Below, piece after piece: positions 1-7,708 of a stretch of DNA of 64,000 nt. The position numbers and the translations under genes are program-made. Below the pieces are notes generated by a model, which did not search any database, was not told the DNA's origin, and was given only the letters and a program-made list of their open reading frames with translations. Source of the stretch: Pseudoflavonifractor sp050943825 (GTDB taxonomy: Bacteria > Bacillota > Clostridia > Oscillospirales > Oscillospiraceae); the NCBI RefSeq assembly GCF_050943825.1, contig NZ_JBMNPX010000002.1:186001-250000 (forward strand). Direction: 5' to 3'. Each line of letters begins with the position of its first letter. Position 1 is the stretch's first letter.

Positions 1-61
1 CGCCGCTGCGGATAATGGGGGCGCGAACGCCTCTGGAAACAGTACCGACCATCCGGCTCAT
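1..61 (-). CDS. N-terminal fragment of a conserved protein, possibly F420-0:glutamate ligase-like
   Basis: Only the first 20 codons lie in the window; the gene continues past its left edge. The ATG (complement of 59-61) follows AGGAG at a spacing of 8, so the start is well supported. The peptide begins MSRMVGTVSRGVRAPII. From memory, this Arg-Gly-Ile/Val-Arg-x-Pro-Ile-Ile opening resembles clostridial proteins annotated as coenzyme F420-0:L-glutamate ligase-like. Too little is present for a firm assignment. Confidence 0.4.
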   Translation of the reverse strand, partial: MSRMVGTVSRGVRAPIIRSG

Positions 62-267
62 GAAAAACACTCCTAAATTTTCAGATTTCTGTATGGGGCG
101 GCAGGAACCGCCCGGCAATATTACAATATATTATACTACAAGCTCCGCCCGCCGCACAATAGAGAATTCTGACGCAGCGGAAGAAAATACGTAAAACGGG
201 GGAGAATTATACACAGCAGAGCGCCCCGGTCTCTGGCCGGGGCGTTCTGGAGTGGGAATAAAGCAGC

Positions 268-1542
268 TCAGCGCCGGATAATCTCGTGGCGCTTGGGGCC
301 GGTGGACACGGTCTTGACGGGCACGCCGATGTGCTTCTCGATAAAGTCCACGTAGTCCCGGGCCTCCTGGGGCAGCTTGCCGTACTCGGTGATGCCCCGG
401 ATGTCGGTCTTCCAGCCGGGCAGGGTCTCGTAGACCGGCTTGGCCTTGTCCAGCAGGGGGGAGACGGGGAAGTCGGTGGTGACCTTGCCGTCAATCTCGT
501 AGCCGGTGCACACCTTGATCTCGTCCAGGTAGCCCAGGCAGTCGATGGCGGTGAGGGCAACCTCAGTGGCACCCTGAACCATGCAGCCGTACCGGGTGGC
601 CACGGCGTCGAACCAGCCCACACGGCGGGGACGGCCGGTGGTGGCGCCGAACTCGCCGGCGTCGCCGCCCCGGCGGCGCAGCTCGTCAGCCTCATCGCCG
701 AACAGCTCGGACACAAAGGCGCCCGCGCCCACGGCGGAGGAGTAGGCCTTGGTGACGCACACCACCTCGGTCAGGGCGGAGGGAGGCACCGCGGCGCCCA
801 CACAGCCGTAACCGGCCAGGGTGTGGGAGGAGGTGGTGAAGGGGTAGATGCCCAGGTCGGGGTCCTTCATGGAGCCCAGCTGGCCCTCCAGCAGGATCTT
901 CTTGCCATCCTTCAGGGCCTGATGGACAAAAGCCACCGCGTCGCCCACATAGGGAGCGATCATATCCCGGTAGCCCATGAGAGTGCTGAACAGCTCCTTG
1001 GGGTCCAGAGCGGGCTTGTGGTAAAGGTGCTCAAAGAGCACGTTCTTGATGACACAGACATGTTCCAGCCGCTCCATCAGCCGCTTCTCGTCAAACAGGT
1101 CGCAGACCTGGATGCCGATCTTGGCGTACTTGTCGGAGTAGAAGGGGGCGATGCCCGACTTGGTGGAGCCGAAAGCGGCGCCCGCCAGGCGCTCCTCCTC
1201 ATAGGTGTCCTGGAGCACATGATAGGGCATCAGCACCTGAGTCCGCTGGTCCACGATGATGTGGGGAGCGGGCACGCCGCCGTCGGTCAGGGTTTTCAGC
1301 TCGTGGACGAACTTGGGCACGTCCAGGGCCACACCGTTGCCGATGATGTTGGTGGTGTGGGGGTAGAACACACCGGAGGGGAGCTGATGCAGTGCGAACT
1401 TTCCGTAATCGCAGATGATGGTATGGCCTGCGTTGGCGCCGCCCTGGAAGCGGATGACCACATCGGACTCCTCAGCGAGCAGGTCGGTGATTTTGCCCTT
1501 GCCCTCGTCGCCCCAGTTTGCGCCTACAATTGCTTTGACCAT
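268..1542 (-). CDS. purA: Adenylosuccinate synthase
   Basis: Cytosolic enzyme that joins IMP and aspartate, using GTP, to make adenylosuccinate, the first committed step from IMP to AMP. The 424-residue length is normal for the family. The N-terminus has the diagnostic GANWGDEGKGK loop (residues 8-18) with catalytic Asp, then GGANAGHT with the conserved His. GSTKSGIAP and TTGRPRRVGWFD, both family signatures, follow. The ATG is preceded by AGGAGG. It is transcribed leftward as a single gene from its own promoter about 60 bases upstream, and no purine riboswitch core is evident in the short leader. Confidence 0.97.
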   Translation of the reverse strand: MVKAIVGANWGDEGKGKITDLLAEESDVVIRFQGGANAGHTIICDYGKFALHQLPSGVFYPHTTNIIGNGVALDVPKFVHELKTLTDGGVPAPHIIVDQRTQVLMPYHVLQDTYEEERLAGAAFGSTKSGIAPFYSDKYAKIGIQVCDLFDEKRLMERLEHVCVIKNVLFEHLYHKPALDPKELFSTLMGYRDMIAPYVGDAVAFVHQALKDGKKILLEGQLGSMKDPDLGIYPFTTSSHTLAGYGCVGAAVPPSALTEVVCVTKAYSSAVGAGAFVSELFGDEADELRRRGGDAGEFGATTGRPRRVGWFDAVATRYGCMVQGATEVALTAIDCLGYLDEIKVCTGYEIDGKVTTDFPVSPLLDKAKPVYETLPGWKTDIRGITEYGKLPQEARDYVDFIEKHIGVPVKTVSTGPKRHEIIRR

Positions 1543-1599
1543 AGTAGTGCCTCCTGCCGCGGGGATTCGCGCATTGGCCTTTTCCCACGGACGGACGAT

Positions 1600-1628
1600 A
1601 TTATATCCCGGTGTTTTTCAGATTACAA
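1600..1628 (-). promoter_or_regulatory. Sigma-A-type promoter of purA
   Basis: On the minus strand TTGTAA (1628-1623) and TATAAT (1605-1600) are separated by 17 bases and lie about 60 bases upstream of the purA start. Confidence 0.65.
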
Positions 1629-1638
1629 GGGACAAAAT

Positions 1639-1775
1639 GTAAAAAATAGCGCCTCGCGCTATTTTTTACGCGCATACGGGCGCAATGCGCCCGTGCGCTT
1701 GGATTTATAAGTCCATGGCGCGGCGGAACGCGCCATATGGACGTTTTTACAGCTTGTATTGACAAGCTGTAAAAA
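1639..1775. repeat. Tandem hairpin cluster A (four stems)
   Basis: Four inverted repeats follow each other almost without gaps. Stem 1 is a perfect 14-bp arm pair (1639-1652/1656-1669, loop of 3) capped by A6/T6. Stem 2 is 1670-1684/1686-1698, GC-rich with a 2-base bulge. Stem 3 is 1711-1722/1729-1742, built on GTCCAT...ATGGAC with a 2-base bulge. Stem 4 is a perfect 14-bp pair (1744-1757/1762-1775, loop of 4). It fills most of the gap between the DUF3298 gene's 3' end and purA's promoter. Stems with T runs could terminate transcription, but four in a row exceeds a terminator. Function unknown. Confidence 0.8.
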
Positions 1776-1857
1776 ATAATTACGATTTACACGGAACTTT
1801 TCTTCGAAAACAGGAAGGTGTCCGCCTTGGACGGAAGAGGATGGAAAACAGTGTCCG

Positions 1858-2532
1858 TCACTGAGAAATCTCCGGCAGGGCGAGGGGGAATTCCGGGATG
1901 CCCTCGGCGGCGGGGCACAGGGTATGGAGGGGGTAAAAGACCACAATGCCGTCCTCCGTCAGATAGAAATTGTCCGGGTCGAAGTCCGCCGCCGCCCGGC
2001 GGGGCCAGTCCTCATAGAAGAGGAACTCCCCGGAGGCGGCCCGCCCGGCGCACTGCTCCTCGATTGCGGAGAGCACCTGCTGCCGCCAGCGGGTGCGGGG
2101 CGGAAAGAGGGAGGACAGAGAGACCGGGGTGCCGGAGGACAGGTCCCAGGTCTCGCCGGAGCGGACCAGCAGGGGCCGGGCGGTTCCGTGGCGCTCGGCG
2201 GCGTCGGTATGCAGGCTGAGCACGCCGCCGCAGCAGCGGGTGACGGTGAAGTCCAGCGCCGCCGTCCAGGGGACAAAGGGCCGGGACTGCTCCCTGGCCT
2301 CGGTCAGGGCGGCACAGGCCATGGCGTACAGCGGACCCTCCCACCGTGCCCGCCAGACCTGGGCCTGCCGGGCGAAGCACCGGCCAATCCGCCGCAGCGG
2401 CGGCGTGTCCCCCTCCAGGGTTGGGACGCGAAGGGAGAGAGTCAGCACCGGCTCCTCCTCCAGCGTCAGCACCTTCTCCTCCGGCACAGAACGCACCTCA
2501 ACAAACTCCACACGGCGTTTTTCCAGCTCCAT
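1858..2532 (-). CDS. DUF3298 (RsiV C-terminal-like) domain protein
   Basis: A 224-residue protein whose C-terminal half (about 110-205) has the DUF3298 look: a 'G..ldL..lF' segment followed by the FYLTEDGIVVFY strand, as in the extracytoplasmic domain of the anti-sigma factor RsiV. Unlike RsiV it has no N-terminal signal or membrane segment and no sigma factor beside it, so it is probably a stand-alone cytosolic version. The ATG has a clear GGAGG. The ligand and role are not known. Confidence 0.75.
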   Translation of the reverse strand: MELEKRRVEFVEVRSVPEEKVLTLEEEPVLTLSLRVPTLEGDTPPLRRIGRCFARQAQVWRARWEGPLYAMACAALTEAREQSRPFVPWTAALDFTVTRCCGGVLSLHTDAAERHGTARPLLVRSGETWDLSSGTPVSLSSLFPPRTRWRQQVLSAIEEQCAGRAASGEFLFYEDWPRRAAADFDPDNFYLTEDGIVVFYPLHTLCPAAEGIPEFPLALPEISQ

Positions 2533-2639
2533 GGCCGCCCCTCCTTCTCCAGACCAGTTTGCCCCATTCTATGCCGGAGATGCCGGTTTGACAGAAGTTT
2601 TTCCCTGTGCTACGCTTAAAAAAGAAAGGGGGATACGGC

Positions 2640-2921
2640 ATGGTACGGTTTTATATCCGGGTGTCCGGACGGGTCCAGGGCGTGGGGTTCCGGTGGTTCA
2701 CCTGTGCAGCCGCCGCACGGCTGGACCTGACCGGCTGGGTGCGCAACCGGGAGGACGGCGACGTGGAAATGGAGGTCCAGGGGGACGAGGGGCCTGTGGA
2801 GGAGTTTGTCCAGGCAGTGTCCCGGGGTCCGCGGTACGCCATTGTGGAGGATATGGAGCGTCATCCGTTGATTCCCGAGCCGGGCGAGCGGTCCTTCCAC
2901 GAGCGGGGCAGCCTGTGGTGA
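2640..2921 (+). CDS. acyP: Acylphosphatase
   Basis: Small (93-residue) alpha/beta enzyme hydrolysing carboxyl-phosphate bonds such as acetyl phosphate or 1,3-bisphosphoglycerate. The signature VSGRVQGVGFRWFT (residues 7-20) carries the phosphate-binding loop and catalytic Arg, and GWVRN supplies the catalytic Asn. I chose the ATG at 2640, which is behind AAAGGGGG; the in-frame codon further upstream has no ribosome site. It is divergent from the DUF3298 gene. Confidence 0.93.
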   Translation: MVRFYIRVSGRVQGVGFRWFTCAAAARLDLTGWVRNREDGDVEMEVQGDEGPVEEFVQAVSRGPRYAIVEDMERHPLIPEPGERSFHERGSLW

Positions 2922-2951
2922 AATTTTCCCTGCAAAACGGACAAAATATGT

Positions 2952-2976
2952 TTACTTTCATGCTTCACTGAAGTAA
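2952..2976. promoter_or_regulatory. Imperfect palindrome upstream of the YerC-like gene
   Basis: TTACTTtCA and TGAAGTAA form an inverted repeat around an 8-base centre, about 65 bases before the TrpR-like gene. It could be that regulator's own operator. This is inference from position only. Confidence 0.35.
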
Positions 2977-3037
2977 AATATAAAACGATAAAGTAAGAAA
3001 GCAAACCCCAAAATCTACCAAAGGAGGCTGTCAGCCT

Positions 3038-3349
3038 ATGACCAAGGGTGAAAAGAAGGAGCGGAGCGATATTCTCTACGAGACCATCCTCACCCTCAAA
3101 GACCTGGACGAGTGCAAGAAGTTTTTCTCCGACCTGTGCACAGTGGCCGAGCTGCGGGCCATGGAGCAGCGCTTTGAGGTGGCCATTCTTCTGTCCAACG
3201 GCATGATCTACAACGACATCCTGGAGCGGACCGGCGCGTCCAGCGCCACCATCAGCCGGGTAAACCGGTCCCTCAACTACGGCGCCGACGGCTACACCAC
3301 CGTGCTGCCCCGGGTGAAGGAGAAGCTGAAGGCCGATGGAAAGCTATGA
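3038..3349 (+). CDS. YerC/YecD family TrpR-related DNA-binding protein
   Basis: A 103-residue protein of the YerC/YecD branch of the Trp repressor superfamily. The segment LCTVAELRAMEQRFEVA followed by DILERTGASSATISRVNR is the family's helix-turn-helix (residues 45-88). Charged tails flank it. The ATG has AAAGGAGG. The last 14 bases overlap the start of the methyltransferase gene, so the two are translationally coupled. The effector and targets are unknown; tryptophan should not be assumed. Confidence 0.9.
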   Translation: MTKGEKKERSDILYETILTLKDLDECKKFFSDLCTVAELRAMEQRFEVAILLSNGMIYNDILERTGASSATISRVNRSLNYGADGYTTVLPRVKEKLKADGKL

Positions 3350-4085
3350 GTTCCTGGCCGGGTGCTACGATGAGCTGACCACCGACGTGCGGTACAGCCG
3401 CTGGGCGGACTACATCGAGAAGCACTTTGCCCGCAGCGCCCTGCCCATCCACACGGTGCTGGACCTGGCCTGCGGCACCGGCAGCCTGACGGCCGAGCTG
3501 ATGGGCCGTGGCTACGAGATGATAGGCGCCGACCGGTCGGCGGAAATGCTGTCGGTGGCGGCGGAGAAGTGCCGGGACCTGGAGGGCGAACCGCCCATCT
3601 TCCTGTGCCAGAGCATGGAGAAGCTGGACCTGTACGGCACCATTGACGCCTGTGTCTGCTGTCTGGACAGCGTCAACTATGTGACCAATCCCAGACAGCT
3701 GAAAAAGGCCTTTGAGCGGGTCCACCTGTTCCTCATGCCCGGCGGGATGTTCCTCTTTGACATTAACACGCCGGACAAGCTCCGGGGCCTGGACGGCGGC
3801 ATGTTTATCGACGAGACCGACGACGCATACTGTGTCTGGCGGGCGGAGTACTCCCCCCGGCGGCGCATCTGCACCTACGGCATGGACATCTTCCGCCTGG
3901 AGGAGGACGGCCGCTGGAGCAGGGGCGAGGAGGTCCATGAGGAGTACGCCTACGAGCCCGACGAGCTGGAGGAATACCTGCGGGAGGCGGGATTCACCCG
4001 CATCCGCCGCCACGGCTGCCTGAAAATGCGCGCCCCCGTGCCGGGAGAGGAGCGCATCTTCTTCACCGCCGTGAAAAAGGGCTGA
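3336..4085 (+). CDS. Class I SAM-dependent methyltransferase
   Basis: A 249-residue Rossmann-fold methyltransferase. Motif I VLDLACGTGS (about residues 42-51) binds SAM; an acidic GADRS ends strand 2; 'YGTIDACVCCLDSVNYV' matches motif IV. The order MESYEFLAGCYDELT...Y..W is typical of the small clostridial methyltransferases that follow yerC-like genes. The ATG lies inside the preceding gene (14-base overlap), pointing to coupled translation. Substrate unknown. Confidence 0.85.
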   Translation: MESYEFLAGCYDELTTDVRYSRWADYIEKHFARSALPIHTVLDLACGTGSLTAELMGRGYEMIGADRSAEMLSVAAEKCRDLEGEPPIFLCQSMEKLDLYGTIDACVCCLDSVNYVTNPRQLKKAFERVHLFLMPGGMFLFDINTPDKLRGLDGGMFIDETDDAYCVWRAEYSPRRRICTYGMDIFRLEEDGRWSRGEEVHEEYAYEPDELEEYLREAGFTRIRRHGCLKMRAPVPGEERIFFTAVKKG

Positions 4086-4086
4086 A

Positions 4087-4290
4087 CACAGCCACTTGGT
4101 CTGTGAAAAAAGCCTCGCAGAGTTCGCGCCCGCAGGCGCGAAGCAAGTGAAATCTATTTTCTCCGGTGACATGAGCGTCGGAGAAAATACTTCTCAGGCC
4201 GCAAGTGCGGCATTTGTCTGCTGAATGGGGACAAATGCTGCGGGCAGCGGACTGCATCTTATTCGAAAAAGGTGCCCATACCTTTTTCGA
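4087..4290. repeat. Tandem hairpin cluster B (six stems)
   Basis: Stems, in order: CACAG/CTGTG (4087-4105, followed by A6); 8-bp TTCGCGCC/GGCGCGAA (4123-4142); perfect 10-bp ATTTTCTCCG/CGGAGAAAAT (4156-4165/4179-4188); 6-bp GCCGCA/TGCGGC (4198-4211); 9-bp GCATTTGTC/GACAAATGC (4210-4218/4230-4238); perfect 10-bp TCGAAAAAGG/CCTTTTTCGA (4263-4272/4281-4290). They fill the whole gap between the methyltransferase stop and hslO, ending just before the hslO ribosome site. Confidence 0.8.
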
Positions 4291-4317
4291 CGGAAGAGAA
4301 AGGAAACAAAACCATTT

Positions 4318-5193
4318 ATGTCTGATCAGATTATCCGTATGCTGGCCAAGGACGCCCCGGTGAAGGCCTCCGCCATTACGGCGGGCGCTCTGGTGGAGCG
4401 TGCCCGCCAGATTCACAAGACCCTGCCCACCGCCACCGCCGCCCTGGGCCGCGCCCTCATGGGGGCCTCCATGATGGGCAACCAGCTCAAGGAGGAGGCG
4501 GCCTCCCTCACCCTGCGGGTGAAGGGAGACGGCCCTCTGGGCGGCATCACCGCCGTGTCCGACAGCGAGGGCAACGTCCGGGGCTATGTCCAGAACCCGG
4601 CGGCCGACCTGCCCCGGAAGCGGCCCGGAAAGCTGGACGTGGGGGCCGCCGTGGGCGCCGGTTCCCTCACCATCATCAAGGACCTGAACATGAAGGAGCC
4701 CTATGTGGGCACCATTGAGCTGCTCTCCGGCGAGATTGCCGACGACATCGCCGCCTACTTCCTGGAGAGCGAGCAGATCCCCACGGCCTGTGCCCTGGGG
4801 GTCCTGCTGGACACCGACCAGTCCGTCCTCTGCGCCGGCGGTTACCTCATCCAGCTGCTGCCCGGCGCGGACGAGAGCGTGATCCGCACCATCGAGCAGG
4901 GGGTGGCCCGAGTAGGCGCGGTGACCGACGCCCTCCGGGACGGTATGACCGCCAGAGGCCTGCTGCTGCAGGTGCTGTCCGACTTCGACATGGAGGTGCT
5001 GGAGGAGAGCCCGGTGGAGTACCGCTGCTACTGCAGCCGGGACCGGGTGACCCGTGCCCTCATCAGCATGGGGAAGAAGGACCTGGAGGAGTTGATCGCC
5101 GACCAGGGCAAGGCGGAGCTCACCTGCCAGTTCTGCGACAGGGTGTATCACTACTCCAAAGAGGATCTGGAGGCCATTCTGGCTAAAATGTAA
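4318..5193 (+). CDS. hslO: Hsp33 redox-regulated chaperone
   Basis: Cytosolic holdase activated by oxidation: loss of zinc and disulphide formation expose its client-binding surface. The C-terminal zinc site is complete, with Cys237-x-Cys239 and Cys270-x-x-Cys273 (CYC...CQFC). The chaperone core has the expected GRALMGASMMG and LKGDG-like segments. I take ATG 4318 (MSDQIIRM, 291 residues), the usual family start; the open frame runs further upstream only through hairpin cluster B. AAAGGA lies about 13 bases upstream, slightly far. For an anaerobe this is a plausible oxygen-stress gene. Confidence 0.94.
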   Translation: MSDQIIRMLAKDAPVKASAITAGALVERARQIHKTLPTATAALGRALMGASMMGNQLKEEAASLTLRVKGDGPLGGITAVSDSEGNVRGYVQNPAADLPRKRPGKLDVGAAVGAGSLTIIKDLNMKEPYVGTIELLSGEIADDIAAYFLESEQIPTACALGVLLDTDQSVLCAGGYLIQLLPGADESVIRTIEQGVARVGAVTDALRDGMTARGLLLQVLSDFDMEVLEESPVEYRCYCSRDRVTRALISMGKKDLEELIADQGKAELTCQFCDRVYHYSKEDLEAILAKM

Positions 5194-5234
5194 GCAGATA
5201 TTCCGGGGCGCGGAGTACCTGTCATCATCACATA

Positions 5235-5268
5235 ACACCCCCTGCCGGTTTTTTCCGGCAGGGGGTGT
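5235..5268 (+). terminator. Stem-loop after hslO
   Basis: A perfect 14-bp stem (5235-5248/5255-5268) with a T6 loop lies 40 bases after the hslO stop. No T tract follows it, so intrinsic termination is likely but not textbook. Confidence 0.6.
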
Positions 5269-5298
5269 CTGCTTTAAGTGAAAATACAGAATCCCCGC

Positions 5299-5322
5299 AA
5301 TTCCCATGATAATTGGGAAAAT
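5299..5322. promoter_or_regulatory. Inverted repeat upstream of the Crp/Fnr gene
   Basis: AATTCCCA and TGGGAAAATT flank TGATAAT, giving a near-perfect dyad about 75 bases before the regulator's start. A TATAAT at 5361-5366 may be the promoter's -10. The dyad is a candidate autoregulatory site. Confidence 0.4.
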
Positions 5323-5395
5323 TAACATGGGATAATGCGATAAAAAAGGAGAGCCTGTAATATAATAAGCACCACGAAAGGAAGGGGGGAGAGGG

Positions 5396-5977
5396 TTGCT
5401 GCTGATTGATTTTTTTCAGAAGGCCCTTGGGATCTCCGATGAGGCACTGGTGCAGGAGGCGCTCCGTGTATCAGAGACGAGGGTACTGAAAAGGGGAGAG
5501 TATCTGATTCGGCAGGGAAATGTGCCGACCCACGTCTATTTTCTCATGCAGGGAATTGCGCGGGGCGTGCTCTCCGATGTGAACGGGAAGGAAATCACGG
5601 ACTGTCTGGTATTCAAATGCGGCTCACCTGTTATGCCGAGCTCCGACATCACCCAGCCCGCACCCATCGACATCCAGACGCTCACCGAGTGCGAGATGGT
5701 GCGGATTGCCATTCCTGAGGTCAACCGTATGCTCCGGGAATATCCGGCACTGTCAGAGCTGTACCGCCAGCTTATCATGGAGTCGTCCAGACTCCACTGG
5801 GAGCTGAAAATTGCGGTGTACCAGTATACGGCCATGGAGCGCTACCAGTGGTTCCGGGCCGCCTATCCGGGGCTGAGCGACAAAATCAGCAATAAGTACA
5901 TTGCGTCCTTTCTCAATATGACCCCTGTGACGCTGAGCAGGCTCAAGCAGGAGCTGAAGAGACAGGGCGGCGCATAA
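5396..5977 (+). CDS. Crp/Fnr family transcriptional regulator
   Basis: A 193-residue one-domain sensor plus helix-turn-helix protein. Residues 1-110 form the cyclic-nucleotide-binding-like beta barrel (LKRGEYLIRQGNVPTHVYFLMQG), residues 120-140 the long dimer helix, and SNKYIASFLNMTPVTLSRLKQEL (about 165-188) the DNA-binding helix-turn-helix. No Cys cluster like that of Fnr is present, so it is not an Fe-S oxygen sensor of that type. The start is TTG at 5396, behind AAGGAAGGGGGGA. The ligand is unknown. Confidence 0.88.
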   Translation: MLLIDFFQKALGISDEALVQEALRVSETRVLKRGEYLIRQGNVPTHVYFLMQGIARGVLSDVNGKEITDCLVFKCGSPVMPSSDITQPAPIDIQTLTECEMVRIAIPEVNRMLREYPALSELYRQLIMESSRLHWELKIAVYQYTAMERYQWFRAAYPGLSDKISNKYIASFLNMTPVTLSRLKQELKRQGGA

Positions 5978-6004
5978 CGGGAGAGAAAAAGAGCAAAAAA
6001 GAAG

Positions 6005-6041
6005 AATCCGGAGCCGCAGAGCGCGGTTCCGGATTTTTTTT
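6005..6041. terminator. Bidirectional terminator between the Crp/Fnr and DUF6465 genes
   Basis: A 13-bp stem with one G-T pair (6005-6033) is followed by T8 on the plus strand and by a T-rich run on the minus strand. It separates two convergent genes. Confidence 0.85.
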
Positions 6042-6051
6042 AAGGCGGAGA

Positions 6052-6498
6052 TTAGTAGCAGAACTTGCCGGCGGGATCGCCGTTGATCACGCAGTAGACG
6101 GCACCATCCTCAGGCTTGACATAGAGCTCCATGGTCTCAATGGCCTCGGTGTGGCCGGCCTCGGCCCACACCTTCTTGGCGCCGGCGATCATGGTGTTCT
6201 CAGTGACCTGACGGCCGCAGTACTCCAGAATGATGGTGGTCTTGGGCTCCACGGTCTTCTCAGCAGCCTTCTCAGCGGCCTTCTTGGTGGTGGTCTTCTT
6301 GGCGGCAGTCTTGCGGGCGGTCTTCTTCTCGGCAGCCTTGGGGGCAGCCTCAGCCACGGGCTCAGCCTTGACGGGCTCGCTCTTGGCCACAGCCTCAGCC
6401 TTGACAGCCTTGGTCTCCACGGCCTCCACGGCCTTGGCGGCGGTCTTCTCCTCGGCGGCCTTCACGGCGGCCTCGCGACGCTTCGCACCAGCGATCAT
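6052..6498 (-). CDS. DUF6465 protein with Lys/Ala-rich tail
   Basis: A 148-residue protein in two parts. Residues 1-90 are low-complexity Ala/Lys/Glu with runs such as KKTTTKKAAEK, resembling histone H1-like tails. Residues 92-148 form a compact domain (ILEYCGRQV...YCVINGDPAGKFCY) seen in DUF6465 proteins of Firmicutes. The start is ATG 6498, because GGAGG sits 9 bases upstream, inside the longer open frame that begins at 6519. The basic tail suggests binding to nucleic acid or another polyanion. The role is unknown. Confidence 0.8.
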   Translation of the reverse strand: MIAGAKRREAAVKAAEEKTAAKAVEAVETKAVKAEAVAKSEPVKAEPVAEAAPKAAEKKTARKTAAKKTTTKKAAEKAAEKTVEPKTTIILEYCGRQVTENTMIAGAKKVWAEAGHTEAIETMELYVKPEDGAVYCVINGDPAGKFCY

Positions 6499-6552
6499 GT
6501 GTAAATTCCTCCAGTCCATTTGTTCAGACGTGTTTTATGAATTGCTGCAATT

Positions 6553-6582
6553 ATTCTACAACAATTTTCCGGTAATTGTCAT
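6553..6582 (-). promoter_or_regulatory. Promoter of the DUF6465 gene
   Basis: Minus strand ATGACA (6582-6577), 18-base spacer, TAGAAT (6558-6553). An ACAATT/AATTGT dyad at 6560-6579 lies between the two boxes and could be an operator. Confidence 0.5.
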
Positions 6583-6675
6583 ATATAAAATGTAAGAATT
6601 TTCAAAAGCGGACAGAAGGGATTTTAGCTAATGCGTACTGAACCGGGTGAAATGACTTGAAAACAGTTTACAGGG

Positions 6676-6716
6676 CATGGAGAGAGGGTCCGCAGGCTGC
6701 GGACCCTCTCTCCATG
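6676..6716 (-). terminator. Strong stem-loop after the Cys-rich gene
   Basis: A perfect 19-bp stem (6676-6694/6698-6716) with a GGC loop lies 17 bases past the stop of the leftward Cys-rich gene. The T tract is weak. Confidence 0.75.
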
Positions 6717-6732
6717 AATTGGGGCAGGGTGC

Positions 6733-7632
6733 TCAGTTCCGGCCGCACTTGCCGCCGGAGGGCGGGCAGCGGTCGGGGCGGTCGCCGTGGCCGCAGTCCC
6801 GCTCGGGACGCTCACAACCACAGCCGCAGCTGCAGCCGCCCACAGCGCCGTTGGGCGGGAAGAACTCATCCACGGGGAACTGGACGTGGCGGAAGATCTC
6901 GCAGGGATCGTCCTCGCAGCCGCCGCAGGTGCACTCCTTCTCAGGCATGCAGTAGTCGTAGGCGGGCATGAGCAGCTGGGTGTCCCGCTCCAGGCGGATG
7001 ATGGAGAACTGACCCAGGGTGACATAGACCCGCTTGCCCTCGTTGCCGAAGCACAGGTCGCTGCCGAAGCAGGAGCAGATGCAGGGCGGAATGTCGGACA
7101 GCTCGCAGTCGCAGCAGGGGCGGCACTCGCACACGTCCACCAGCTTCATGTTGAGCACGATGGGGTCCACCGCCTCCACCACCGCGGTGGGCAGATTGGT
7201 CTTCATGATGTTCTGCTCGTCCATGGCGCCCAGAGCGGCCTCGGAGGAGAACACCTTGGCGCTGCCCTCGCTGCCGAAGAGGATGACCCGCTTGTCAAAT
7301 ACGCACAGGCCGCAGACCTGGACGGGCCGGGCGGCGCCCACAAAAGCGTCGGCGGTGACGCGGTAGAAGTAGCGGACGTCTACGGTGAAGAAGCCGCGGT
7401 TGAAGCCGATGGGCTCCACGTCGATGTACACATAGAGCAGCTCGGCCTGACCGGCACGGATGGACACAGCACGGTCAATGGCGCACTGGGAGCTCTGGGT
7501 GGGGTAGAAGCGGAGATCCTCGATACAGTCCTTATCCCGGCAGGAATCAAAGATCTTCTTGGTATGGATACAGACGGCCTCGCGGATACAGGCGGAGTCC
7601 TGCACGGGGCCGGGCATAACCTTTTCAGGCAT
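6733..7632 (-). CDS. Conserved clostridial Cys-rich protein, possibly spore-associated
   Basis: 299 residues, no signal peptide or membrane segment. The N-terminal part has the conserved string CIHTKKIFDSCRDKDC (residues 18-33) and a beta-rich core. The second half has dense Cys pairs (VCECRPCCDCELSD, PPCICSCFGSD) and ends in a Cys/Gly/Pro/Arg tail. Similar clostridial proteins are annotated only as hypothetical, as far as I recall. The start is ATG 7632 behind GGGAGG; the longer frame has no ribosome site. A possible sigma-K-like promoter and the cysteine content suggest a spore-coat or metal-binding role, which is inference. Confidence 0.65.
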   Translation of the reverse strand: MPEKVMPGPVQDSACIREAVCIHTKKIFDSCRDKDCIEDLRFYPTQSSQCAIDRAVSIRAGQAELLYVYIDVEPIGFNRGFFTVDVRYFYRVTADAFVGAARPVQVCGLCVFDKRVILFGSEGSAKVFSSEAALGAMDEQNIMKTNLPTAVVEAVDPIVLNMKLVDVCECRPCCDCELSDIPPCICSCFGSDLCFGNEGKRVYVTLGQFSIIRLERDTQLLMPAYDYCMPEKECTCGGCEDDPCEIFRHVQFPVDEFFPPNGAVGGCSCGCGCERPERDCGHGDRPDRCPPSGGKCGRN

Positions 7633-7679
7633 GGAAATACCTCCCGATAGAGTAGTGAAGGGCTGGATACCCCTCACGC

Positions 7680-7708
7680 CATACTATGGACCGGGCGGGG
7701 GATTGGTG
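7680..7708 (-). promoter_or_regulatory. Possible sigma-K-like promoter
   Basis: Minus strand CACC (7708-7705), 16 bases, CATAGTATG (7688-7680). The sigma-K consensus is AC, 16-17 bases, CATAnnnTA, so the match is good except for the final base. It sits about 50 bases upstream of the Cys-rich gene. Confidence 0.35.
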
